Positions 55,331 to 64,000 of a stretch of DNA of 64,000 bases are shown one piece after another. Position 1 is the stretch's first letter. Each line of letters opens with the position of its first letter. The notes below the pieces were generated by a model. That model was not told where the DNA came from. It did not search any database and was given only the letters and a program-made list of their open reading frames with translations. The translations under genes and the position numbers were made by a program. The DNA is from Euphorbia lathyris (Eukaryota > Streptophyta > Magnoliopsida > Malpighiales > Euphorbiaceae): NCBI RefSeq assembly GCF_963576675.1, contig NC_088910.1, positions 29,700,531 to 29,764,530 of the forward strand, read 5' to 3'.

Positions 55331-55480
55331 TAAATTACACCACTTTATTCTTATTAACATTATGGTCTCTCAACTTAAAAACTTAACATAAAAGTCACTC
55401 GAGATGTTACCTTTTATGTTATATGGTCTCTCAACTTAAAAACTTAACATAAAAGTCATTCACTCGAATATAATGACTCC
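55331..55480 (+). repeat. 59-bp tandem duplication
   Basis: TATGGTCTCTCAACTTAAAA followed by ACTTAACATAAAAGTCA occurs near 55362 and 55421. The GGGTAAATTACACCA start resembles 51675. Confidence 0.7.
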
Positions 55481-55635
55481 TTATAAAAGTAAAGAGCCTC
55501 AAGCTTTAGTGATTTTTATGTCACAGTTTGAAGTATACTAAAACTGACTCTAGCTAGTAAGCCTTTTGTTTTCTAGTAGTTCAAATGTATAAAAAGAAAA
55601 ACAAGAAAGTAATTAAGTAGACGAGCTGTTAATCC
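55481..55635 (+). promoter_or_regulatory. Distal part of PMEI copy 4 promoter block
   Basis: ACTGACTCTAGCTAGTAAGCC and TTGTTTTCTAGTAGTTC match the blocks before copies 2 and 3; homology breaks at GAGCTGTTAA. Confidence 0.6.
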
Positions 55636-56427
55636 AAACCTAGCATTAAGTAGATCTAACTGGAGGAGAAAGAAAGAACTTCCAAATATGTGTTTATCTC
55701 CATACTTGCTTTTTCTTTGTTTGTGGAATTTCTGTCTGATTGCACCTGTTACTTATAATTCTTTCATTTATACCTATTTCGAATTTAACAAGAACTGAAA
55801 CAATTAATCTTGTCTGTAGATCACTAAATCTACGTGCAAAGGGAGGGTCCAGGAGGGTCAGCTGACCCCTGGCCCTCCGGAAAACCCCTAAGTGGGGCTG
55901 GCTGCTGAACTCCACCCCTGTGTTAGCCATGGCCGGAAGCCCCTCCAGCCATGGCCAACGGAGAAGAAGATGCATCTTCTTCTATTTTGTTTTCAAAAAT
56001 AGTAGATTTAATCAATTAATCTCACTTCTAATTGCAAGCCTCCAACAATATTTGATTACTGAGTTAAATTTGATCCAAAATCTTAGATTTGAATTTGTTC
56101 CTGATAGGCGATGGAGAGAGGGACGAAAAAGAGGAGGAAAAAACAGAAATTATTTAATTATTATTTTTATTTTGTTTTCAAAGAAGTTCATAGACTCCAC
56201 TATCAATACATTTTCAATCATTTGTTTTTAGTTTCTTTAGTTTTCTTAGTTTTAAGTTTTCTTATTATTTTTATTTGTTTTCATTTCACTTGTAATTATT
56301 ATTTGTTTTCAACTTGTATTATTGATAGAATTTCAATTAAATTAGTTAATAAATTTTAATTAAATTTGTTAATTTGGTGTTTAATTTTATTTATAGTTAT
56401 GAGAAATTTTTATTGATAATTTAAAAT

Positions 56428-56621
56428 GGGTAAATAATTTATTAGTCAATACATTTTTAATAACATATTGTTTAGCCCTCGTATTTTAATAACATATTGT
56501 TTAATCCTCGTATTTGAGGGACTATACTGTTGATATAATAAAAATTAAGAACTAAAAAGTATATTATTAAAATACGAGAACTAAACAATGTGCTATGTAA
56601 GAATTAATATATTATTTATTC
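56428..56621. mobile_element. Small Mutator-like relative of 5046-5593
   Basis: GGGTAAATAATTTATTAGTC at the left, TTAATATATTATTTATTC at the right, and ATATTGTTTAG-CCTCGTATTTT / AAAATACGAGAACTAAACAAT arms. No target duplication found. Confidence 0.5.
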
Positions 56622-56733
56622 AAATTTGACCTGAATTTTTTAAGATTTTAGTTCAAGCAATTATTATTGAACAATGAATGTACCAAAAAAAAAAATTAGA
56701 ACAGCTTTTGTATATAAGCACATTTTCAATAGG

Positions 56734-56916
56734 ACAGTTGCGTTCACATGGACCTTGATGACCACGTAAATTTGGTCATTCACCGTTAGATCTAGGCGGA
56801 TTAAAATCCTAAGGTTGAGATTCAAAACATCCTAAGGCTTATATATTTAATCCGCCCAGATCTAACGGTGAATGACCAAATTTACGTGGTCATCAGGGTT
56901 CATGTGTACGCAACTG
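56734..56916. repeat. Fold-back element, 72-base arms
   Basis: ACAGTTGCGTTCACATGGAC at the left pairs with its inverse ending CGCAACTGT; the arms include GACCACGTAAATTTGGTCAT and CCGTTAGATCTAGGCGGATT. Unusually high arm similarity suggests a recent origin. Confidence 0.85.
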
Positions 56917-57275
56917 TTCAGCAGGAATTAAAACCTTAAATGGTTATTCAAATTTTTTTCTTTGCATAATAGAGCTCCCTGAACATTCTCTCCAGGCTCC
57001 ACCACTGTCTACGTTGTTATAAAAGAAATGATTCAAATCCGAACGTTCGGAAGAACTTAAATGATGAAGATTGAATTGCAACTGTTTTTCTGCGAATTTA
57101 GATTTACAAGAAGTATATCACTTATAATTCATTTGTGTTGGTTATATCTTTCATGGCTTTTATTGCTCTTTTGTAGTCTTTGTTATTCCCCTAGTGGATC
57201 TTGTGTTAATTTTAACATGTAACTGTATGAGATTATATTTGTACTTTTTTATATAAGCATTTTCATAGGAAAAAA

Positions 57276-57330
57276 AAAGTATACGGCTGTTTTTTTTTTT
57301 TTTTTTGAGAAATTAAAGTATACGGCTGTT
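57276..57330 (-). mobile_element. Minimal retroposition scar (T-tract between 16-bp repeats)
   Basis: AAAGTATACGGCTGTT occurs at 57276-57291 and 57315-57330, enclosing only a T-run and GAGAAATT. This is the form of an extremely 5'-truncated LINE/SINE insertion on the minus strand. Confidence 0.65.
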
Positions 57331-57577
57331 AAATGGGCATAAACTATAGATTTTGTCTCAGAGTACGCCTACTTCAAACTCGAACTGTTTATGCAAGCAT
57401 TATAATATTGGCCTTAACTATAACTACAACTTTAGCAATCTTTTAGGACTAGATTGGAATCTCTTTCTGTACACAATAATTTGAATTTTGGACCCTACTA
57501 ATACTTTCCTACTTGATATAATATCAATATCAAATTCCATAATTACCCTTTCTTCAACAAGCTATTATTTTTGGTCC
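57331..57577 (+). promoter_or_regulatory. Proximal promoter block of PMEI copy 4
   Basis: GCATAAACTATAGATTTTGTC, TTTAGGACTAGATTGGAAT and TTTTGGACCCTACTAATAC align with the other three copies. Confidence 0.6.
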
Positions 57578-57584
57578 TATAAAT
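57578..57584 (+). promoter_or_regulatory. TATA box, PMEI copy 4
   Basis: TATAAAT in GGTCCTATAAATTGAATACC, 80 bases before the ATG. Confidence 0.75.
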
Positions 57585-57657
57585 TGAATACCTTCCTCCC
57601 ACATTCATCATCAACCCATTAGCTCTTAACTATTAAGAAGCTCAAATTGAAGAAAAA

Positions 57658-58263
57658 ATGGCAGCTTTTTCTTCCAATTGTTTAGCCAAATTCCTTGTCG
57701 TTCTTATTTCCATCAGCTTCCACCTAAATTCCATATTAGCTGCTAGAAATCTTAACAGAAAAACAAACAGAGAGTTTATTAGATCATCTTGCAGTGCAAC
57801 TACTTATCCAGAACTTTGCTATAGTTCTCTCTCTGTCCATGCCACCAAAATTAATGCCAGCCCAGAACTTCTAGTCAATGCTGCCCTAAATGTAACATTA
57901 CTGTCTGCTAAATCAACTTCAAACAGTATGCTAAAACTCTCTAAGAGACATGGGATGAAGCCAAGGGAAGTAGGAGCTATGCAAGATTGTGTAGAAGAGC
58001 TAAATGACGCTGTAGACGAGCTTTCTAAATCAATTAATGAAATGGGGAAGGCCAACGGTTCCAATTTTCAGCTGATGATTGGCGATATACAGACATGGGT
58101 TAGTGCTGCCTTGACAGATGAAACTACTTGCAGTGACGGCTTTTCCGGGCAGATGATGGATGGGAAGTTGAAGAGTAATGTTAGAGGACAGATTGTGAAT
58201 ATTGCTCACTTGACTAGCAATGCTTTGTCCTTGGTCAACAATTATGCCACTCTTCATGGTTAG
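57658..58263 (+). CDS. Secreted invertase/pectin methylesterase inhibitor, copy 4
   Basis: Single exon, 201 residues. Signal peptide (LAKFLVVLISISFHLNSILA). Inhibitor-domain Cys are conserved (CSATTYPELC, AMQDCVEEL, ETTCSDGF). Distinctive residues: LVNAALNVT, SKRHGMKP, LNDAVDEL, NGSNFQLMIGDIQ (which adds a possible glycosylation site, NGS). Last copy of the array; a Jagunal-like gene lies 3.5 kb downstream on the other strand. Confidence 0.9.
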   Translation: MAAFSSNCLAKFLVVLISISFHLNSILAARNLNRKTNREFIRSSCSATTYPELCYSSLSVHATKINASPELLVNAALNVTLLSAKSTSNSMLKLSKRHGMKPREVGAMQDCVEELNDAVDELSKSINEMGKANGSNFQLMIGDIQTWVSAALTDETTCSDGFSGQMMDGKLKSNVRGQIVNIAHLTSNALSLVNNYATLHG

Positions 58264-60533
58264 AAGTACTGAAATAGCTTAATCATCGGATAGTTATGGC
58301 TAATATATAGATAGTATATAATCAGTCATTTGGACGCATACATGTATGCTGTGTGATATGTATCGTTTTTTGTATAAGTAGGGGAGCATAAGAGAGTGCT
58401 GAGGGTTAAGTGCATATACAAAGTATTATATGGCTTGGTGTGAAAATTAAAATAGCAATTTCTATTTATTTTCTTTCCAAATAGACAAAAAAGAAAGGGC
58501 AATTGGGAAGTGAGTCCAAGACACAATATGTGCTTACATACACAGAAATAAAGGACAAAATCAGTTTGCGCTTTCACGGCAGATAAGAAAAAGTGTGTAT
58601 GGACCAGAAAATAGGCAAAGCAAAATAAATAAAGGTAAAACACATCCTAGGGCCTAAACTATGATTAGTTATTTATCATATTTAGCCCCTCACAATTGAT
58701 TTTTCACATTAATTAGCCTTTTACTAAAAATTTCATCACAATCATGCTCTATATTTCGTCAAAAGCACGTGTCACAATTGGAGCTGAACTGTTAGTGAAG
58801 AGGTTGTTAATATTGAAAAACAATCCATAAATAATATAACAAGTACTTTTGGTGCTCTACTAACGATAACTCAAAATATTGTTCATTCACATTTGACAGA
58901 ATGTGGAGCACAATTAAAATAATTGATAAACGGTCCTAGGCTCAATGTGATAAAATAATTGATCAAGCGTTTATGCATAAAGCTTAGACCTATTCATAGG
59001 CCCGCCCTTCATGGGTTAACTTTGACATACATATTTAACATTTGGCTCAGCTCAGGTTGGACCTACATAAGCCCGCACATAAAATAGCTTGACTTGGAAT
59101 TTGTCTTAAAACCTTAGATTCAATTTTGTACTATTTTATTAAACATCTTTTTGTTTATTTCAGATTATGTTTGTCGACTTTTGTTAAATTAATTAACTAA
59201 ATTCTAATTTGATGCATTTTTATTGTTCATAATCATAGTTTAATTTTAATTTATTTTATGAATATAAATACACTACTACAAGGACTGGGCTAGACTTGGG
59301 AATTAGTTTCCCTAGCCTAGCCCAACTCGGCCCGAGTTCGATGTGAATATAATGTGGGTTGGGCTTGAACAAGATAGTTAAATGTCAAGCCCGTCCCTTG
59401 AAGAGTTCAAGAACCTCAAAATGCATTTAGCCTAAATAAAATACCAAATAAGAATAGAGACTGTTAAAAGAGCTTCTTGTCTCAAGCAATTTCCTATAAC
59501 CTTGACCCCACACTAGCATGTTGTATGGTATGAAGAAGCAACAACCTCTTTTCCAGCTAGTTTAAGAAGATGGTTAAGAGTAGATAGCATTTGCAAAAAC
59601 AACAAAAGAAGCACATTTAAGTTTTTTGAAATCATATAGATGGGAAAAGGGGGTAAAATTTATGACTATAAATAAGAACAACGAATTGCAAGTATAATTA
59701 ACAATAAGATACTTCGCTTTCTAACTTGTTTTTTCTTTTTATCCTATTTACTTATTAAATTTTTTTGTGCTATTTTGTGTCCGTCGGTCTGATTACTGAA
59801 CATAAACTAGCTAGATAATTGGTTCTCTAACTCAAGTAAGATTTCAAGCATGCGCTTGATCATTGATAGAGCGGAAGCATCAACAATCGATGTGGATATC
59901 ATCCTACTTTCTTGGAAAATAGGGGACAAGTATTTACACCCAAGTATAAAGGTAGATTATAAATCCTATTTAAATTGTAGGATGAGAATTAACTAAAACA
60001 TAAACTGGGTTCAAAAATAAAGAAGCCAAATCTCTATTTTTCTTTTCCTTTTTTTGTCTTTAATTCTGTGTTCTCAAAACCTTGAAACCTGAAAACATTT
60101 ATTTGGGTATAACCCAAAATTGGCAGATTGTATACCCACCACAAAGGTTAATTAAGAACAAAACCCACCACAAAAATTTGCTTGGTGATAGATAAGCAAA
60201 AGCTAATTAAGACAGCGAAGGTTGAAATATAGCAGCATATTAGCGGCGAAGTTTTGGATGATGGTGCAAAGATTAGAATAATTGGATGATGGTGCAAAGA
60301 TTAGAATGATTGGACGTTATCTACAGAAAAATCATTTCCACTACAGCTCTCGTGATATTGTGCAACATAATTGAAGTGTACTGCCAATTCCACGTGAGTT
60401 GTTTCCCAACTACCTAACAAAGTACAAAAGTAAACTGCTGTCTCGGCCACCAAAACATCAGCTCATTCTGTAAGTAAGATGGTAAAAAATCCATTTCAGT
60501 GTTTTCCATGTCAAATACACACAGAAACACCTT
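58264..60533. other. 3' flank of PMEI copy 4, then non-coding DNA
   Basis: 58264-58650 is homologous to the other 3' flanks. Beyond that, no convincing frame. 58960-59110 and 59275-59400 contain GC-richer words (GGCCCGCCC, CTAGCCTAGCCCAACTCGGC, GGGTTGGGCTTG) like those of decayed hAT or Mutator elements. No ends were found. Confidence 0.4.
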
Positions 60534-61023
60534 TGTCAGAGATTATAATAGAAACTAGTATTGATCTTTAACTATCAGCTTAAACTTTTGGTTCAAACGA
60601 CTTTTTAATATGTTATCAGAGCCTCCTAGATCAAGTGGTCAAGGGTTCAAATCCTGACAACTCTATTTATCATCAGATCATCCTAGATCAAGTGGTCAAG
60701 GATTCAAATCCTGACAACTCTATTTATCATCAGATCCTCCTAGATCAAATGGTCAAGGGTTCAAATCCTGACAACTCTATTTATCATCAGATCCTCCTAG
60801 ATCAAATGGTCAAGAGTTCAAATCCTGACAACTCTATTTATCAGTGGAATTTCAACACACGGTAGGATGAGCCTGTGTTTTACACAATTCAAGCCCAAGG
60901 GACATCGACATTATAATAAAAGCTATTACTATCAAGGGACATCCACGTGCAGGAGTGTGTCAGACATTATAATAAAAGCTATTACTATCAGCTTAAGTTT
61001 TTGGTTCAAATGGTTCCATGATA
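60534..61023 (+). mobile_element. TRIM (miniature LTR retrotransposon) with amplified body
   Basis: Short LTRs at about 60534-60610 and 60958-61023 share TGTCAGA-ATTATAATA-AA, ACTATCAGCTTAA and TTTTGGTTCAAA. The primer-binding site TGTTATCAGAGCC (one change from TGGTATCAGAGCC) follows the 5' LTR at 60611. The body ends AGGAGTGTG before the 3' LTR and shares GATGAGCCTGTGTT and TTCAAGCCCAAGGG-like words with the TRIM part of 33816-34028. A second partial LTR sequence (CATTATAATAAAAGCTATTA) at 60908 is a local duplication. Confidence 0.75.
60625..60852 (+). repeat. 57-bp tandem repeat, four units, in the TRIM body
   Basis: Units start CCTAGATCAA at 60625, 60682, 60739 and 60796; each contains GGTCAAG-(A/G)TTCAAATCC (B box-like) and GACAACTCTATTTATC. 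The 57-bp period gives an accidental open frame of 19-residue repeats, not a gene. Confidence 0.9.
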
Positions 61024-61780
61024 TCTTTGTATAACAAACTTCTATAGTTGCTTATTACCAATAACTGGTCAAGGTTTTCATATCTATGGTACCATTCAGG
61101 ATCGGGTATTCTTTCAGAGCAGCAAATACAGCGAGAACTATATAACATGGATATTAGGTACCAATCAGTAGCAGAACAATGAAGAAGAGAGAAGCCGGAC
61201 TGACTATTATAATTTTATATATACTAAAATGGTTGAATTATGTTATTTACAGAGGGAACCATAACATGGTAGTAGGTCCAATTCCAATAAATATTAGAAC
61301 CTTGCCTGCTTTAATTCATCAGTTAATCATTAGCGCCATTCAGCATTTCTCATCTAGACTGACTACTAAAGGCCCGCATTATCATGGGAGAGCTAATTAT
61401 ACATAACAATTCTACTGACTCCTACGGCGAGGTGAAATAGTTGATTTCAATTATATAAATGAAAAGATATAAATGTATTCTATTTGGAAAATCCTATAGT
61501 GTGATACATAATAACAAACATAAGTTCAAGTTTTCCTGTTAGTAATATTTCAGAGGGAAAAGGTAGAAGAAAAAGAAATCCTACTTGCATTATAACCGCT
61601 ATGTTCTATGTCAAGATTTAAAAGGATAATGTCCAATTTCACTAATGGAAACACCAATTGTTCTTAAATGATGTATATAATATATAATTGCAATGCACAA
61701 AAGAGGATAAAACAAAATTTGAAACAATAAAGCAGGACAAACATATTGCTCTAAAATTGAGGTGACATTAGAGGAAATCA
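61024..61780 (-). other. Downstream region of the Jagunal-like gene
   Basis: AT-rich; probably includes its 3' UTR just below 61781. No other gene seen. Confidence 0.4.
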
Positions 61781-63797
61781 TTAAGAAGCCTTTTTGGGTG
61801 GAGACATATTACCAATTAGAGAAGTTGTAGTGATGGTGGTAAATATCTGCACAAGCAATCCTGAGAACACAAAAGTCATAATGAAACTGTGAAAACTGTA
61901 ATAAGAACAATATGCCAAACCAAGTGTAATTAAAATGTACAGGCACACGATTTACCGAGTAAAAGCAGAAGAATTTCAATGGCCACAAATTTCTTGCTTT
62001 CCCAGTCATTCAGGTTCCATGTAACCTAGTCAGACATACAGTTAAGATCAACAATTAAGGAGCAATGAAACTGAACCAATATTCTGGTGTATCAGCAATA
62101 CATCCAATCACAAAAGATTAGTCACTTCAACAAAAATTTAGCCTATTGTGCTGTATGGCTTAGCTTCTGTCATATTCCTTTTCATGTTTTAGTTATATAT
62201 GCAACTTTAACAAGTCTCCTAGGAAAAAGAGTTTTTTTCTATATTTAATGCGCAATCGGTTAGTTATTTTCTAAAGAAAATTTAACTACTTAAAGGGGAA
62301 TGTAAGGAAAGAAGTGAGCAACTTATTTTCCAGGAAATTTCAGTCTCAATCAAATGGTCCTCTTAGTACATGTAACTCCTTTTCAATTGGTGACAATAGG
62401 TCATAAAAGAAAAGCCAGAAAACTTCTTCTGGTCGGAATTCTGATTTAATAGATCAACTGATATCTAGATGACAAACACAGGACCTTAAGAAACAGATGG
62501 GTGCTTTTGGAGGCAAGTGGGCATGGAGGAGGCATGGCAAGAAAAAATTACAACTTTTTTTTTTGTGGGGTGGGGATCACCAAGTTTATTTTCTCTGAAG
62601 CACCAAACAATAAAGTACCAAGGGCTTTCTCTATCAGTAAACAACAAGTTAAAAGAGAAACTAGAACTTTGGATGCACATCTAAATTATTCTTTAACAGG
62701 TAGCAATATCCCAATGGAACTACTTGGAAAATGATAGTAAGTGAAAAAATGCACCTCTGATATCGAATTGCTGCGAATTGTAGAATATATTGAGAAAAAT
62801 ATGGGTGCAGACGATGCGGTGATATAAACTCTCAAGAAACTAACTTTACTCCATTTTCGGCCTTTAACATGCGAAAAAAAAAATAGAATTAGAAGATGCA
62901 ATTAAAACCAATTTAAGAAAGTTAGAAAAGAATGTTCTGGACAGATACCTAATTCCCCAATCAAAAGAGAAACCAATCCAATAACATAAGACGAGATAGC
63001 AAGCATGTCCTTTGGTGTTGACAAAACAACATATACAAGTCCCACCAAATGAATGACAACCTGCATTCCAAAGAAAACCCTTTCAAAATTAAGTATAAGA
63101 AAAGTGCAGAACATAGCAAAATCAAGTTTATCAAAGGTTGACAGGCAGAAACCTTCAGCTATAGTATCTACAAACAAAAGATATAAATCGAAACTAAAAT
63201 AAATCTGAGCACGATCAATTTGAACCAAAAAGAGCTGGACAAGGTTCAATTCTTACTTGACATCTGTAATAAGTTGATTGATTTCCTATTTGAGTCTTAA
63301 TTACCTTTTTTTCTGTCAAACTTTAATAGGGAAAGCTCATCAATCCAATCAAATAAAAGAGATTAATCTTTTCTTTCATTTTCTAAGGTGATATAGATAA
63401 TGCAGAAAAAGATATGCAATTATTGAACCAAAGAAAACGAGCAGAGAGAATGCACATGATTAAAAAATGAATACACAAACTCAACTTTGCAACTCCACCA
63501 TCAATAAGACCAATCAAGCTAAAGCCTATATGTACATTCTGTACTCTACACCATGTTGTTAACCCCTTCTCCAAATCTAAAGACTGGTTTCCACCATCTT
63601 TTAACGAAACACAACACCCAAGCATATAGAATAGACAAGCATTTACCATAACAGTTGTAAACAATTATTGTTAACTATGGTAGTACGTTCAAATTTCATG
63701 TTTGTATAAACAGTATACCTGAGTTAGGATCAGTCCAGAGAGACGAGACTTCCCTTTAGCTACCTTGGTATAACCTACAAATATCCAGAATTAAAAT

Positions 63798-63835
<38 letters not shown>

Positions 63836-63998
63836 TGGGCAGAAAGTAACCTAAATCAATTGAATTGAAAATGTTAGAACAATAAGCATGTTTGATTTCA
63901 AGAGAAGTAAGAAGAAGCTTACGAGAATCAATAACCATGCGGTACGAAAAATCGGAGCCATCAGTTCCAGATGGCCTTCCAAATTTCCTCTGCTGCAT
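61781..63998 (-). CDS. Jagunal-like ER membrane protein (six exons)
   Basis: Exons on the minus strand: 63923-63998, 63719-63774, 62949-63060, 62755-62861, 61956-62025 and 61781-61860; every junction has GT and AG and the phases fit (1, 0, 1, 0, 1), giving 166 residues. The start (MQQRKFGRPSGTDGSDFSYR) and the segments DSRYTKVAKGKSRL and STPKDMLAISSY match plant Jagunal homologues (PF07086). Four membrane spans: about 39-58, 63-82, 92-112 and 130-155. It ends KKAS, a KKxx signal for retrieval to the ER. Animal Jagunal organises the ER and the early secretory pathway; the plant role is not established. The 5' UTR is outside the window. Confidence 0.9.
63801..63832. repeat. (AG)16 microsatellite in intron 1 of the Jagunal-like gene
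   Basis: Uninterrupted AG units inside the 148-bp first intron (63775-63922). Confidence 0.95.
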
Positions 63999-64000
63999 AT

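Larger units (their letters stand above)
55636..57315. mobile_element. About 1.7 kb of inserted DNA upstream of PMEI copy 4
   Basis: The shared promoter block stops at GAGCTGTTAA and resumes at GGCTGTTAAATGGG. Similar 17-mers (AAGTAGACGAGCTGTTAA and AAGTATACGGCTGTTAAA) border the block and may be a decayed target duplication. Inside are GC-rich hAT-like ends (AACTCCACCCCTG at 55919, GCTCCACCACTG near 57007) and the repeats listed below. No reliable gene. Confidence 0.5.

Noticed and set aside
60625..60852. CRISPR-like array
   Set aside because: The units are directly tandem without variable spacers and the genome is eukaryotic.
60635..60865. 76-codon frame with four 19-residue repeats
   Set aside because: The 57-bp tandem repeat of a TRIM body happens to be a multiple of three; there is no other coding sign.
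62486..62734. Frames on both strands in the intron between exons 4 and 5 of the Jagunal-like gene
   Set aside because: They lie in an intron, with no family match or splice support.

Overview
This 64 kb window is nuclear DNA from a flowering plant, most likely a eudicot. The evidence is an AT-rich background, single-exon pectinesterase-inhibitor genes, a six-exon gene with GT-AG introns, and plant-type mobile elements (L1- and RTE-type LINEs, Ty1/copia and Ty3/gypsy, TRIM, SINE, Helitron, CACTA, hAT, PIF/Harbinger and Mutator-like miniature elements). I could not fix the species or family.

Only five genes look intact. Four are near-identical secreted invertase/pectin methylesterase inhibitor (PMEI-domain) genes on the plus strand, starting at 34178, 48587, 52611 and 57658. 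Their promoter blocks and some flanking repeats were duplicated with them, so they form a tandem array opened up by later insertions. The fifth is a Jagunal-like ER membrane protein gene on the minus strand (61781-63998), whose six exons and splice sites can be assembled exactly.

The rest is mostly nested repeats. 0-6.8 kb: a hAT element inside a copia reverse transcriptase fragment, a Helitron with a reiterated 5' end, and several miniature elements. 6.8-13.8 kb: a solo LTR split by a long L1-type LINE. 14.5-15.6 kb: an inverted-repeat element with a TTC/GAA core. 18.2-27.7 kb: an unusual LTR retrotransposon with intact LTRs, target duplication and primer-binding site. It encodes one long acidic, repeat-bearing polyprotein with an aspartic-protease segment and no visible reverse transcriptase or integrase, and it is interrupted by a CACTA-like element that carries exon-like sequence. 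29-30.6 kb: a decayed LINE. 36.1-44.3 kb: LINE, hAT, RTE, Mutator-like and PIF elements nested up to three deep. 44.7-47.7 kb: paired Mutator-like elements and another LINE tail. 60.5-61.0 kb: a TRIM with an amplified 57-bp internal repeat.

Many insertions are delimited here to the base by their target-site duplications, and two have empty sites elsewhere in the window. The best candidates for something undescribed are the repeat-rich polyprotein retrotransposon, the TRIM-SINE chimera near the first PMEI gene, and the Helitron with tandem 5' ends. All calls rest on reading the sequence by eye; no database search or alignment program was run.
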